Shown one piece after another: positions 21,975 through 31,363 of a stretch of 39,240 nt of DNA. The notes below the pieces were generated by a model that was not told the DNA's origin, did no database searches, and worked only from the letters and a program-made list of their open reading frames with translations. The stretch's first letter is position 1. Every line of letters begins with the position of its first letter. The stretch is from a virus. The translations under genes were made by a program, and so were the position numbers. Location of the stretch: IMG/VR virus record IMGVR_UViG_3300042991_000156, positions 1-39,240 of that record; one strand, 5' to 3'.

Positions 21975-22170
21975 CTCGGTCTTCTCCCATTTGCTTGATA
22001 TATTTTAGCACGGATTCCTGTCCTTTGGCCAGTGCTCTCTCAGAGGATTTCAATCTATTATGTTCATGGATATAAGAATTAACTCCTACACCAAACATAA
22101 ATACTACGAATAGCATTAATGCTCTTAGGGCTCTAGGATCTAATAAATATTTAAGTATTAATGCTGTCAT
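21874..22170 (-). CDS. Inner-membrane spanin (Rz-like)
   Basis: 98 residues: one N-terminal transmembrane segment (about 16-32) and then a charged helical region (HNRLKSSERALAKGQES and onward) able to form a coiled coil, ending in IIRDYFTRLQKRQ. Size, topology and the overlapping lipoprotein gene identify it as the i-spanin rather than any sequence family. It overlaps the DUF5675 gene by four bases. Confidence 0.75.
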   Translation of the reverse strand: MTALILKYLLDPRALRALMLFVVFMFGVGVNSYIHEHNRLKSSERALAKGQESVLKYIKQMGEDRDESNQIIEDVSQGVDAPVAPIIRDYFTRLQKRQ

Positions 22171-22568
22171 ATTGCGAACCCTCTAGGCCATAAGATCTTC
22201 AGGTAGAAATCAGTGGACAACTTCGATCGAAGAAAGTCAAGAGTTTCTTTTGATGCGGCTACACCGGGGAAATCCCCAAACATAGCAAAGTACTTACCAA
22301 CGAGGATACATCCATCTACGTCCTTCTCCGTGTTACCGGAGTGTATTAGGATAGCGGATCTGTTTGGTACGTTATTTAAGATCCACACATTTTTGTACTT
22401 CATCCCATTATGAGCCGAGCACTGATACGCGCCCGCAGGAATACAGGATTCAATAGGCTTATTATCCTTCCATGGATTTTCACAGGTCACACAAAGAGGG
22501 ACACCATCTAATGACAGCGTTCCGAAAACCCCCTTAGGAGTAACCAATGTTCTATGAAGTTCTAACAT
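22167..22568 (-). CDS. DUF5675 protein, putative lysis-associated
   Basis: 133 residues. Family signature: VFGTLSLDGVPLCVTCENP, then CIPAGAYQC, VPNRSAILIHSGN and DVDGCILVGK. The combination of a His in ILIHSGN and a Cys in DGCILVG resembles the active site of L,D-transpeptidase-like folds, and DUF5675 proteins often occupy lysis regions of phages. It sits directly before the spanins, and no classical muramidase or amidase gene is visible nearby, so it is the best endolysin candidate in the window. Enzyme activity is inference. Confidence 0.7.
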   Translation of the reverse strand: MLELHRTLVTPKGVFGTLSLDGVPLCVTCENPWKDNKPIESCIPAGAYQCSAHNGMKYKNVWILNNVPNRSAILIHSGNTEKDVDGCILVGKYFAMFGDFPGVAASKETLDFLRSKLSTDFYLKILWPRGFAI

Positions 22569-22805
22569 TTAATAAAACCATCCGTAATCATCCCCATGGA
22601 GATCGTTAGCTGGGGTGCCTATCTCTAGGGATAGAAAGAAGGAGAGAATTACCATTTGCTGTAGCGCACTCTCCTTAATATAAGGCGAGCGTAGCTTACG
22701 GAGACCACTAGTCCCATGGATACTACGTAAGGTGGGTTCTACAGAAAGGACTTGCTCACGATCGGCAAAGCTGGGGAAGGCTTCTTCGTCTTCGAGCGGA
22801 AGCAT
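22569..22805 (-). CDS. Hypothetical protein, 78 aa
   Basis: Acidic N-terminus (LPLEDEEAF), a middle with SIHGTSGLRKLRSPYIKE, one moderately hydrophobic stretch (QMVILSFFLSLEIG, about 50-63) and an aromatic end DDYGWFY. The hydrophobic stretch is short for a membrane span. It starts directly after the stop of the 43-residue basic gene and ends one base before the DUF5675 gene. Unknown function within the lysis region. Confidence 0.5.
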   Translation of the reverse strand: MLPLEDEEAFPSFADREQVLSVEPTLRSIHGTSGLRKLRSPYIKESALQQMVILSFFLSLEIGTPANDLHGDDYGWFY

Positions 22806-22937
22806 TTAGTACTTCCCGCCTTTTTTCATCTTCTTGACCTTACCACCATGTTTCATCTTCTTGGCTTTAGGGTCCATAGCTTCTAATTCGCTAGAGCGTT
22901 TCATACTTCTTTTGGCTTCTGCTGGTGTCATTTTCAT
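22806..22937 (-). CDS. 43-residue Lys/Gly-rich protein
   Basis: A short gene easily missed. ATG at 22937 lies seven bases after AAGGAA. The product has an N-terminal acidic-basic helix (MKMTPAEAKRSMKRSS) and a tail of repeated KKMK and HGGK/KGGK units (KKMKHGGKVKKMKKGGKY). Lys-Gly-Gly tails of this kind recur in small phage proteins next to structural or lysis genes; the role is not known. It abuts the following gene with no spacer, supporting a real operon member. Confidence 0.55.
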   Translation of the reverse strand: MKMTPAEAKRSMKRSSELEAMDPKAKKMKHGGKVKKMKKGGKY

Positions 22938-22953
22938 AGTGTTTTCCTTTTTG

Positions 22954-23229
22954 TTAAACTTTTTTGCCATTCTTTGTTCTAGCCCGATTAGCTGACTTAC
23001 TCATAACCCTTAAATTGCTACGTGAATTGTCGTGTGGGTTGGAATTTTTATGGTCAACCTCAAGCCCGTCTTTTGGTTTTACCTTACCTTCGGCTTCGAG
23101 CATACGACGAGCCCTTTTACGGGCAGCCTGAGCTTCAGCCTGCTCTGGTCTTTTTTGATAAGCCTTATCGTACTCATACGTTCTAGGAGGATTAGAATCT
23201 TTGTTATACGTTCTCTTTTTTGTCGGCAT
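22954..23229 (-). CDS. Small HNH-type protein
   Basis: 91 residues. The C-terminal half reads GLEVDHKNSNPHDNSRSNLRVMSKSANR, the DH...DN...NLR...N pattern of compact phage HNH nucleases without zinc ligands. The N-terminal half is a highly basic helix (RPEQAEAQAARKRARR). It could act in homing or, as for HNH proteins beside terminases, in packaging; no terminase is in the window. Overlaps the next upstream HNH fragment by 26 bases. Confidence 0.7.
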   Translation of the reverse strand: MPTKKRTYNKDSNPPRTYEYDKAYQKRPEQAEAQAARKRARRMLEAEGKVKPKDGLEVDHKNSNPHDNSRSNLRVMSKSANRARTKNGKKV

Positions 23230-23530
23230 TATAGGCTACCTTTCTGCACCAATTAATATATTCTTCAATATCCATATCTATTCTAAACTTATTGACCGCC
23301 ACGCACACCAATTGTATATTATCTTCGGCGTAAGACCCCTTCGCCTCAATTCTGTCTATAGATGCATTTGTTTTATACTTCACTCCGCTCTTACGCAAAC
23401 AAGTCAGAGGTTCTCCACTTAACGCGCACAACCCGTATTGTCGATCAAACACTCTCTGAAGTACATCGACAGTGAGGCCACACGTACGCCTATGCGGTTG
23501 CGCCATAGGGTAACAAAATATTTCTGCCAA
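23204..23530 (-). CDS. HNH endonuclease C-terminal part, -1 frame
   Basis: 108 residues in the -1 frame relative to the upstream zinc-finger gene. The segment LTVDVLQRVFDRQYGLCALSG, then TNASIDRIEAKGSYAEDNIQLVC, is the usual C-terminal HNH module of phage endonucleases whose N-terminus carries CxxC fingers. The frame opens at a TTG without a convincing ribosome site. The sequence homologous to such proteins switches from the upstream frame to this one at about 23495-23480. It is therefore probably the second half of one gene, joined by -1 frameshifting or broken by a one-base change. Confidence 0.6.
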   Translation of the reverse strand: MAEIFCYPMAQPHRRTCGLTVDVLQRVFDRQYGLCALSGEPLTCLRKSGVKYKTNASIDRIEAKGSYAEDNIQLVCVAVNKFRIDMDIEEYINWCRKVAYNADKKENV

Positions 23531-23907
23531 TTGCCAGATAATTTCTCATACTGCTCAGATGTAGGCGTAAGATTCGCATGGTCTTTGCATTTTGCGCAGC
23601 AGTATTTATGAGTCCTCTGTATCTTTATAAATACCCCCCCGCAACCTTGGCACGGGGCTTCCTTGGGTAAAAATTTTCTAGTATAGTTTACTACACCCCT
23701 ACTACGCCCGCTATGAAGTTTCTTAAACACGTCCTCCGACCTTGCTTGTCGTATACCCGTACAAGCCTTGCATTGCCCCCGTAGGCGTTGCTTACCTTTA
23801 GGATCAACATACGCATAGAATTCTGATTTAGACTTCAGCGCATCGCAGTCTAGGCATCTCCTTAGCTCATCAGTACCAGAATGGGGCAGCTCAGACTTCT
23901 CCGCCAT
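23419..23907 (-). CDS. HNH endonuclease N-terminal zinc-finger part
   Basis: 162 residues from the ATG at 23907 (AAAGGGGGAGAAG before it), overlapping the holin candidate by 17 bases. The N-terminal finger has CLDC and CKAC, with the SEFYAY segment between, and a second finger has CQGC and CCAKC. This is followed by SGNWQKYFVTLWRNRIG, which in related endonucleases leads into the HNH module. Here the frame runs on into unrelated sequence and stops, while the HNH module continues in the -1 frame (23204-23530). Confidence 0.6.
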   Translation of the reverse strand: MAEKSELPHSGTDELRRCLDCDALKSKSEFYAYVDPKGKQRLRGQCKACTGIRQARSEDVFKKLHSGRSRGVVNYTRKFLPKEAPCQGCGGVFIKIQRTHKYCCAKCKDHANLTPTSEQYEKLSGNWQKYFVTLWRNRIGVRVASLSMYFRECLIDNTGCAR

Positions 23908-24229
23908 CTTCTCCCCCTTTTCCAATCAGCTTATTAAACAACTTCTTATACAAAGCCTCTTTGTGGTCATCCACATAATCCCCAATACCCACAACGAAGT
24001 TGAGTATGTCCCGTGCGAGCAGGGCTGAGCAAGCGACTAGCAGCATTGCGAGACCATTATTGAACCCCATTTGAACGGTAACTAGTCCTATAAAGGTTGC
24101 CACTATGACGGAAAGCCCAAATTCGATAATATACATCCATGCGCTATTCTTAGTGGGGCGAATAAGAATATTGATAGCACCGAATAAGGCCCCAATCAAA
24201 CCATGCTCTGCCTGTATTCCGTAATGCAT
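23891..24229 (-). CDS. Putative holin
   Basis: 112 residues from the ATG at 24229, which lies six bases after AAGGAG. A second ATG five codons earlier (24244) gives a slightly longer form, a dual-start layout known for holins. There are two or three hydrophobic segments (about 10-22, 32-54 and 58-78) with short loops and a charged C-terminal tail ending in GKGGEDGGEV. Position just upstream of DUF5675 and spanin genes, and a dedicated promoter, support a holin that times lysis. No specific holin family is recognised. Confidence 0.6.
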   Translation of the reverse strand: MHYGIQAEHGLIGALFGAINILIRPTKNSAWMYIIEFGLSVIVATFIGLVTVQMGFNNGLAMLLVACSALLARDILNFVVGIGDYVDDHKEALYKKLFNKLIGKGGEDGGEV

Positions 24230-24281
24230 AAGTAACTCCTTCATCTTTGCTCTCTTATCCTTAAGCGTATATCTACTTCCT

Positions 24282-24310
24282 ATTCTAGCACACGCTAGTG
24301 TTTTACTCAA
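24282..24310 (-). promoter_or_regulatory. Candidate lysis-cassette promoter
   Basis: On the minus strand, TTGAGT (24310-24305) and TAGAAT (24287-24282) with a 17-base spacer. The -35 overlaps the last codons of the 1722-residue gene. A CTAGC/GCTAG inverted repeat lies inside the spacer and touches the -10 box, and could serve as an operator. It would transcribe holin, HNH genes and spanins. Confidence 0.5.
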
Positions 24311-27300
24311 CCTCGTCAAGGTCAAGTTCGTCGGCCAATAGACGAGCGCGTTTGTCTTTGGGTATAGCGAGGATACGCGCTGCCTTAGGATTAATTTCCG
24401 CTATATATTGTTTCTTAAGCCCTTCTCTGAAGTCCGCTAACGCCTCAGAAGGACGAGTTTCAGGGGAGTTGTCTCTTACTTGTTTAACGTACTCCAGCGC
24501 TAAATCCGCCATCTTCTTAGACGCCTCTTCTTGAGTGAGCTTATTCGCGCGGAGGTCATACATTGTTTTAGCCGCTTGGCGTATCACGTTTGTTCCTTGT
24601 TTACCCGCCCCTGCTAAGTTCGCGTTCTGCTCGTAGATGTCTCTTCTTACTTGGGCTACATTTAAAGGAGTAAATCCAAATCCTTGGCGAACAACGTCTC
24701 CTGATGTAACTTCACTTCCCGGTTCTCCCGGAGCAGTAGTTAGCTTATTCCCCGAAGCGGTTCTTAGATCTCCTGTAGCAATCTGTGCTCCTTTTACTAT
24801 ACTCTTTAAAGGCGCGGGCAAAGCCTCCGCTGCGAACTGTGTTAAGTTCTCGCCCAAGGGTTGATTCTCCCTCCAGCGCTTTAACCCGTCAATTACTGGC
24901 TGAGCAATAGCCCCCGGAGCACCTGCGTAATCTAGGGCAGAGGTATTAGCTGGGGGATCGATAACCTTTAACACTGTAGACAGGACGGGGGGGTTGATCC
25001 CAATACGAGTACCAATATTAACACCCAAGACTGTCTGTAGCGGCCCGTGCATAGCAAACTGACGAGTGTTCTTATCAAAGCCCATATCTTTTAATACATC
25101 GTCAATTAACATTTGGGCATCCACTTTACGGGCTCCCAATTTATCAGACAGAAACTTAACGAGCCAGTCGATCACTTGATATCCGGGCATAGCTTGGATA
25201 CCCCCCAATTGCCACGCCGCTAAGGCCATGAACGAGACCACCTTTAATCCTTGAGGGCTAATTTTACCGTCTTGGATCAGCGTTCTTGAGAGCAACTCCA
25301 TCATATGTATAGCGTAGGAGGTCAAGGGGAATATTGTAGCACCCACAAGAGTGTTTAGGAACTCAGGTCTATTTGTTTTACCATAGAAGCCATGATACTC
25401 AAGCATATTGTAAGCAACGGCTGCTTCCAACGTAGGCTGCCCACCAAACTCTGCGTTCAAGAAAGACTGCCACAGATTGTCCCCCTTTACATCGGATAAG
25501 AAACGATCTAACGCTGTGGGGTCTTTGAATGTATCATAAATAATTCTAAAAGAAGTCATACGAGCTGCGCGTTCCATATACGGGATAGCCCCCGCGAGGG
25601 CTTGTCCAGCTTTACTAGCCAGTAGCTTCTCCTGCGTACTCTTTGTATACTTACGTGATAGTTCTGAGCTGAATACATCAGCCTGTTGTGATTCCGATAA
25701 GTAACCCTTACGGTCTAAGTTAGCTAAAAAGCGGATCTCTTCAGGGGACCAGTTCAATTTCTTAGCGTATAATTCCGCTCTTTGTTGGGCGTTCAATTTC
25801 GGTGTAAACCCAGATAAAGCTTTACCCACATCCTTGATCGTCGCCGCAGTTGAGCGCCCGGTATTCCACTTTAATGCCTTACTCGCAGTCATATATCGTT
25901 TCATCATTGGAACAGTTACCATCGCGGGGGTAAACGACTGCATGATGGCCGAGGACACGTTACCAAACATGAACCAGATATATGCTAATTGACGGACTTG
26001 GGCATTCGCGTCGTCCAAAGATGTTACGTGTTCTTTGTATTTATCAAAGTGTTGAATAACGCCTTTAGGCACACTCTTGGCAACAGCCATATTACGAGAG
26101 GTCTCGTGAAGTTTATTTAAGTGATTACCGAATATAAAGTTACCCAAAGAATAGGCACGAGCACCTAAAGCGTCAGATACAGAGCCTAATCTATTCTCCG
26201 TTTCATAGCCGTAATAGCCACCACGTTCTCTCAATCCTTCTGTCATCTTCTCAATATCTTTAGCCCCACCAAGACCGTCTAAAACCTCTTCGATGGTGCC
26301 GCGTTCAATGCCCTCAGCGAATAGCAAAGAGGATACTAATTCGTTCAATGCTGGGGTTGATTTTGTTTTACGCAGCATCTCTTTCATATTCTTGGGGTTC
26401 ATCAAGAAGGGAGATGTTCCTTGTAGGCTACCCCCTTTAAAGGTTACCCATTCTTCGCCTACAGACTTGGCTTTGGCTTCGGCATCCGATATAACTTTTT
26501 GGAGTTGTGTAGCATCTGGCTCATCTCTATATCTTCTTTTTTCGATACCTGTGAAGTAGCGAAGATCTCCAGCTGTACCGTCTTCATTACGCACATAGAA
26601 GGACACCGCATAGGGGCCTTTCTTACGTGTGTGGGGGAAGTAAACCCCATCTGTAGAGTTCTTAATTCGGTCTATCTGGGTAACTGCTTCGATAGCATTA
26701 TCCACCATAGCGATAGTAGAAGGTTTTTCCCCTATCATTGATTCTTTTAATGCGTTTAAATCAGATAATGTGAAATTATCTTTCAATTCTATTCCAGCTA
26801 GACGAAGACGGGGGGCGATTGTCATCTTCATAAGATCGAGCATTTCTCTATGGAACTTCTGAAGATCTTTAAACGCCGAAGTGGTTCTCTTATCCGCTAG
26901 AAGCTTTTTACCTTCGCGTGTTCTAAACATGAGACGACCATCCGAGGCGTACTCAGGCTTTTGGATTTCAGCATTCCAAGGAGCCGACATCTCATCCATA
27001 ACGTAGTAGGCTTTTGAGGAAGAATCTTCCCCATGAGCGTCCACAATCGTTTGGAGTTGTCTATGTAATTCCGTATTGAACTCTTTAACGAAGTTTGATT
27101 TACGTTCAACCGCCCAGAAGAAAGGAGCGTACACCGGGTAACGTCTGATTAAATGCGAGATAGAATTAAACAATACCCTAGCACGATTAACCACAGACAT
27201 TCCGCCCTTAGATTTAGTCCAATCTAAGTTGTCAATATCTACTGTTCCTTTTTCGATACCGTTAACGATCTTGACCACATCTTGGTACTCATCGCTAATT

Positions 27301-29471
27301 GATACCGCGTATTCTACTACGGGGTTATTGGCGGCTTCGTTTGCATCTACTTGTTCTTTTGTAGCTGTAGGGTTATTGAGATCTAATTCAGAGGCGGCTG
27401 TATCACCAACAACCTGTTTTACTTTAGTCACAAACGAGGGAGTGGATTCCCCTGTAGATGCTTTATTATCCTTATTAAGGACAGCATTCGTAGCGGCTTC
27501 TCGTGTAAGGGCAGCAGCCACAGCAGGGGCAGATCTCATCGCTGTTTCTATATCCTTGGAATCGATATCAGGGAATGATGCCTTCACGAAATCATGAGCA
27601 GCGGTCAAGCCCTGTCTGAGGTTTGTGATACCATCAAAAAACCCAACTTGGCGGAGTCCCGTGAAGATGTCATTCAACGCTACGGCTCTATCAGCCGGAG
27701 ATTTTGTACTATCTTTGGCTGTAGCGATACGCTCTTGTAAAGCTGCTTCAGCTTCCGGCTTTAGAGTAATCTTGGGGTTAAGCCCGACATTGCGGAGCTT
27801 CTGAGTAAACACACTCGCTACGGGCATAGGTTGTGGCGCGGAGGGTCTACCTACTGGAGTACTAGGAACTTCAAAGAACTTAGGCACACGTAAGTTACCC
27901 CCACCCGCATTCTTCTTAGCGGCATCCTTTATTTGTAAGCGTAGAGCAGCAGCTTCAGCGTCTACTTCAGAGCGGCTCATTCCTGCCACATCTTGTAACC
28001 ATTTTAAGTAGTCAGCATCTCTATTGGATTTCTTCTTTTGGGAAACGATAAATAAAGCCTTATCTACGTCACTTTCAAAGTCTAGTATATTGCTGTCTCG
28101 CCCAACATTGAATCTAGGCTTGGCTCCGCCTAAATCACGAGGAAGGGATAACTTCCCTTCTACCTTTGGAACAGTGGTATCCGGTAATAGATTAGGCGTA
28201 GTAGCAGGGGCTACCTTTTCATACGTCAATATTTCTTTAGCAAGTTCTGCCTTCGTCTTGCGTACATCAACACCTTTATCGTTTTGTCTAAAAGGAGAGA
28301 TGTTTCTCTTCGTAGCTTCAGTTACAAGACTTTCCATCCTGTGCTGGGATAGACGTTTTAAGCGTTGATCCTCTGTACCAGTAAGCATTGATTTTTCAAC
28401 AGCGGTCAGTACTCTCTTTTCTTCCGTGGATGCTTTAGGTACTGGCTCTGCCGTAAGGGCTACGCCAGTCGGTGCAGCGACTGCTGTATCTTCTTCGACT
28501 TCTTCAAAGGCGGGGGCAGAGAAGGCCCCTTGGTCTTCGCCTGCAGTAGGGGGGTGACCCCCACCTTTATGCGTTACAGGGGCGGCGTTATTCATAATAC
28601 GCATTGCGGTGGCTTCAACAGGAGCTGATACACCCTCAAAAAAGATCTCTGCGGCAATATCAGAGGGGTTTCCTCTAAGTGTTGCTCGCTGTGCGGCAAC
28701 TTCTGATCCGGCGCCGATAGCGGCTTGGCCTAAGGCTTCGGATAATGCGCCTTTTACTGACCACACCTTTGCACCCATAGTAGAGGCGAACTTACCTGAG
28801 GTGCCAATTCCTAAAAGAGTAGCTAGGCCATCCATAACCCCTCTACGGTTGGCAACTGTTTGAATGTCATCCGCTAATTGGGGATTCTCTTTAAGTAACT
28901 GTTTGGCCGTTTCTACATCTGTAGTTCCTGTTTTCTCGTACAGGATATTTAATTCTTCATTACCCGCAGAGGATGACCCGGCCTGTAAAGCGGCCGACCC
29001 TGTTCCTACGGCTCCAGCAATCTCGGGAGTGGCCCCCATAAATCCGGCGGCTGTTTTGCCTGTGATCAAAGCGACTAAGGCCGGGCCAAATTGGCCAAGA
29101 ACTTGCGCCCCCATCGTTCCCGCAAATTTAGGATGCGTTGATAGAAGCTTTAATGCATGGGGGAGGGAGGCTTCGCTGAATTCTTTTTGGATAGCTGCAA
29201 ATTCGGGATCTTGTTTAACTTCAGCAGCTACGTTTTGAAGGTACGCAGCCGTTTCATCAGCACCAAAGAATTTAGCTTGTCCTGCTAAATTAGATACGGC
29301 GCCTTGATAGGCGGACGCACCTAAATTGCCCAAGTACGATCTATCCGGCCCTTCTACAGATGGCGTAGGCTCGGCATCAGGAAGAGTAACTCCAGTTAAC
29401 GTAGAAGCCTGTTCTGGGGTAAAGCCCCGGCCCACTAATCTCTGGAACTTAATTTCCGCTGGAGTAGGCAC
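24303..29471 (-). CDS. Very large internal virion (ejection) protein
   Basis: 1722 residues, the largest protein in the window. N-terminal: a short segment with RLVGRGFTPEQASTLTG, then an Ala/Gly-rich hydrophobic region (about 110-270) that could insert into membranes. The middle is charged and low in complexity (about 290-500), and the C-terminal two thirds are helical with YIWFMFGNVSSAIMQ and IFPLTSYAIHMMELL segments. These resemble the C-terminal region of phage PLxRFG-type internal proteins. It is expected in the capsid core or ejectosome, entering the host with the DNA. I do not see a lytic transglycosylase motif. Confidence 0.65.
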   Translation of the reverse strand: MPTPAEIKFQRLVGRGFTPEQASTLTGVTLPDAEPTPSVEGPDRSYLGNLGASAYQGAVSNLAGQAKFFGADETAAYLQNVAAEVKQDPEFAAIQKEFSEASLPHALKLLSTHPKFAGTMGAQVLGQFGPALVALITGKTAAGFMGATPEIAGAVGTGSAALQAGSSSAGNEELNILYEKTGTTDVETAKQLLKENPQLADDIQTVANRRGVMDGLATLLGIGTSGKFASTMGAKVWSVKGALSEALGQAAIGAGSEVAAQRATLRGNPSDIAAEIFFEGVSAPVEATAMRIMNNAAPVTHKGGGHPPTAGEDQGAFSAPAFEEVEEDTAVAAPTGVALTAEPVPKASTEEKRVLTAVEKSMLTGTEDQRLKRLSQHRMESLVTEATKRNISPFRQNDKGVDVRKTKAELAKEILTYEKVAPATTPNLLPDTTVPKVEGKLSLPRDLGGAKPRFNVGRDSNILDFESDVDKALFIVSQKKKSNRDADYLKWLQDVAGMSRSEVDAEAAALRLQIKDAAKKNAGGGNLRVPKFFEVPSTPVGRPSAPQPMPVASVFTQKLRNVGLNPKITLKPEAEAALQERIATAKDSTKSPADRAVALNDIFTGLRQVGFFDGITNLRQGLTAAHDFVKASFPDIDSKDIETAMRSAPAVAAALTREAATNAVLNKDNKASTGESTPSFVTKVKQVVGDTAASELDLNNPTATKEQVDANEAANNPVVEYAVSISDEYQDVVKIVNGIEKGTVDIDNLDWTKSKGGMSVVNRARVLFNSISHLIRRYPVYAPFFWAVERKSNFVKEFNTELHRQLQTIVDAHGEDSSSKAYYVMDEMSAPWNAEIQKPEYASDGRLMFRTREGKKLLADKRTTSAFKDLQKFHREMLDLMKMTIAPRLRLAGIELKDNFTLSDLNALKESMIGEKPSTIAMVDNAIEAVTQIDRIKNSTDGVYFPHTRKKGPYAVSFYVRNEDGTAGDLRYFTGIEKRRYRDEPDATQLQKVISDAEAKAKSVGEEWVTFKGGSLQGTSPFLMNPKNMKEMLRKTKSTPALNELVSSLLFAEGIERGTIEEVLDGLGGAKDIEKMTEGLRERGGYYGYETENRLGSVSDALGARAYSLGNFIFGNHLNKLHETSRNMAVAKSVPKGVIQHFDKYKEHVTSLDDANAQVRQLAYIWFMFGNVSSAIMQSFTPAMVTVPMMKRYMTASKALKWNTGRSTAATIKDVGKALSGFTPKLNAQQRAELYAKKLNWSPEEIRFLANLDRKGYLSESQQADVFSSELSRKYTKSTQEKLLASKAGQALAGAIPYMERAARMTSFRIIYDTFKDPTALDRFLSDVKGDNLWQSFLNAEFGGQPTLEAAVAYNMLEYHGFYGKTNRPEFLNTLVGATIFPLTSYAIHMMELLSRTLIQDGKISPQGLKVVSFMALAAWQLGGIQAMPGYQVIDWLVKFLSDKLGARKVDAQMLIDDVLKDMGFDKNTRQFAMHGPLQTVLGVNIGTRIGINPPVLSTVLKVIDPPANTSALDYAGAPGAIAQPVIDGLKRWRENQPLGENLTQFAAEALPAPLKSIVKGAQIATGDLRTASGNKLTTAPGEPGSEVTSGDVVRQGFGFTPLNVAQVRRDIYEQNANLAGAGKQGTNVIRQAAKTMYDLRANKLTQEEASKKMADLALEYVKQVRDNSPETRPSEALADFREGLKKQYIAEINPKAARILAIPKDKRARLLADELDLDEVE

Positions 29472-29480
29472 AGAGCCCCC

Positions 29481-31307
29481 TTACTTATTTGCATTGCCGT
29501 AGATACTACGATTGAACTTAATTTCATCCGCTAGTTGTATAGCCTTTGCGTCTGCCAATGTAGCTTGCGCTTCTTTAAGGGTTCGACTGTACGGATCTAG
29601 TATTTTATCCGCGTTCATCTTATTAACTTGGATACGATTAGATTGTGTCTGCATTGCCCCGCGTTCGGCTTCAGCTGCGAGGCCCAAAGCTTTAAGACGA
29701 TCAGCTTCTTTCTCTGATTTAGATTTACCGCTTTGCTCTAACTGACCAGCGAAAGCGTTACCCCCAGCGGCTAAGGCTTCAAAGAAATCTCCATCAGACG
29801 CCATCATAGCTAATCCAGCTTTGAACATCGGCATATAAATTTGACCTTCATATCCTAAAAAATTATACTTCTGATAGTTAGTATCTTCAACTGGTTTTTT
29901 GCTTTCGCCAATTAATTGTTGGATGTACTCATTTGTTACCCTCAATTCAGGCAGGGCACCAGTAGGGACCAGTCCTGTTTGCGGAGCAACTTCTTGAGAT
30001 GCCACAAGCGCCGTCACTTCAGGGGGAACAAAAGCTTCCGGTTTTGCTCCAGCATTCGGGAAGTCTGCAATGCGTTGTGCGACAGGGTTCGGAGAATCCG
30101 GCGCAGTATTCGAGCCGAATAGAGTCTTCATGAAGGGCTGTGTAGGCTCCCCCGTGTCTAAAGGCATGTAGGGGATTTCCTCAGAGGTGGCTATCACTGC
30201 GTCCGGGTCGCTAACGTAACCTGAATTAGCCGCCACATTCGCGGGTAACGCAGAAGCCGGGGCTAAAAGAGCAGCGACATTATTACCACGAATAGCTTCT
30301 CTCGTCTTCATGAATTCTACATCTTCAGGAGTTACTTCTCCACCATTAGCGTAACCATCAACTACACCACCATCTTTAAATCCGGGGCCGGATAAGTTAG
30401 AATTTTGCTGGCCGCGTGATAGAGCCCTCGCAGCTCCTTTGGCGGCTAAACTCCCCCCGCCAGTAAAGTAGGCGGAGGCAACAGTCCCAGCTAATCCGAT
30501 GGCTTGTTGAAGGGCCCCGCCCACTTCTTTGCTGGCCTTATTCGTCGTGCTACCTTTATATGTATCTGTGTACGGTTGTAAAAAGCTCTGCGCCCATTGA
30601 GCTTGCTGGTATGGGTATTGCTGTTTCGTCAGGAAGTCTTGGTAGTTTACATCATTTATGGTTTGATTCTGAACTTGTTGCTGGCTGCCCGATCCTAATA
30701 GCGTCTGTGCATATTGTATGGAAGGGTCGTTATTACTTACGTCTAACGCACGGCCAATCGATTCAGACAGCACGTTGGTTCCTTGGTTATATTGATTAAG
30801 GGCGTTGTTATACGCATCAAATCTTCCGGTATAATCTATATCGGATAAGCGTCTTTGGTTTTGATCTTCTTGTTGAGATTTTTCTATTGCAAAACGAGAG
30901 CCACCGAATGCCCCCGCTAAGGCACTCTCTTGCTTGAGACGCGCCATCTCATCCGCTTGGGATTCTGCTTCTTGTCTTTTCGTTAAACCCAATACTTGCT
31001 CTAAGTAGGGATTCATTAGACCTTGGAGGTCTTCTGAGGTAGGACCTTGGGCGCGTTTATATAGATCTAATACGCCTTGATTGGCAACCTCTCCACGAGC
31101 GGAGGCATCCCCTTGTCCAGCACGAATAAGGTCAAAGGCAGCTAGCTGGTCTGGGGTAAACCCAGCAACGCGATCGCCTGTGTAAGCTATGTAGGGGGTT
31201 TGAGAGAGAGCATCAACTCGGGATATGAGGGCTTTATTTCTCTCATCTAACCAAGCTGGTACGTCTACCCTAGTTGAGGAGGTTTCTTTTGTCTTCTTAC
31301 TGCCCAT
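29481..31307 (-). CDS. Putative internal virion protein, 608 aa
   Basis: Starts with a basic MGSKKTKET and has VPAWLDERNKALISRVDALS near the N-terminus. A Gln/Asn-rich helical part follows (about 120-250, for example KRQEAESQADEMARLKQES and YQQAQWAQSFL), then an Ala/Gly hydrophobic patch (about 265-290) and an acidic, Pro-rich second half. This composition and the position directly before the giant internal protein match a second ejection component. A Lys-Glu-rich coiled helix closes the protein (about 555-600). No enzyme motif seen. Confidence 0.55.
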   Translation of the reverse strand: MGSKKTKETSSTRVDVPAWLDERNKALISRVDALSQTPYIAYTGDRVAGFTPDQLAAFDLIRAGQGDASARGEVANQGVLDLYKRAQGPTSEDLQGLMNPYLEQVLGLTKRQEAESQADEMARLKQESALAGAFGGSRFAIEKSQQEDQNQRRLSDIDYTGRFDAYNNALNQYNQGTNVLSESIGRALDVSNNDPSIQYAQTLLGSGSQQQVQNQTINDVNYQDFLTKQQYPYQQAQWAQSFLQPYTDTYKGSTTNKASKEVGGALQQAIGLAGTVASAYFTGGGSLAAKGAARALSRGQQNSNLSGPGFKDGGVVDGYANGGEVTPEDVEFMKTREAIRGNNVAALLAPASALPANVAANSGYVSDPDAVIATSEEIPYMPLDTGEPTQPFMKTLFGSNTAPDSPNPVAQRIADFPNAGAKPEAFVPPEVTALVASQEVAPQTGLVPTGALPELRVTNEYIQQLIGESKKPVEDTNYQKYNFLGYEGQIYMPMFKAGLAMMASDGDFFEALAAGGNAFAGQLEQSGKSKSEKEADRLKALGLAAEAERGAMQTQSNRIQVNKMNADKILDPYSRTLKEAQATLADAKAIQLADEIKFNRSIYGNANK

Positions 31308-31363
31308 TATCTGAATACCCTAATTAATGTGAGAGGCTATCCTCTAGGCGTAGTCCGAGAAGA

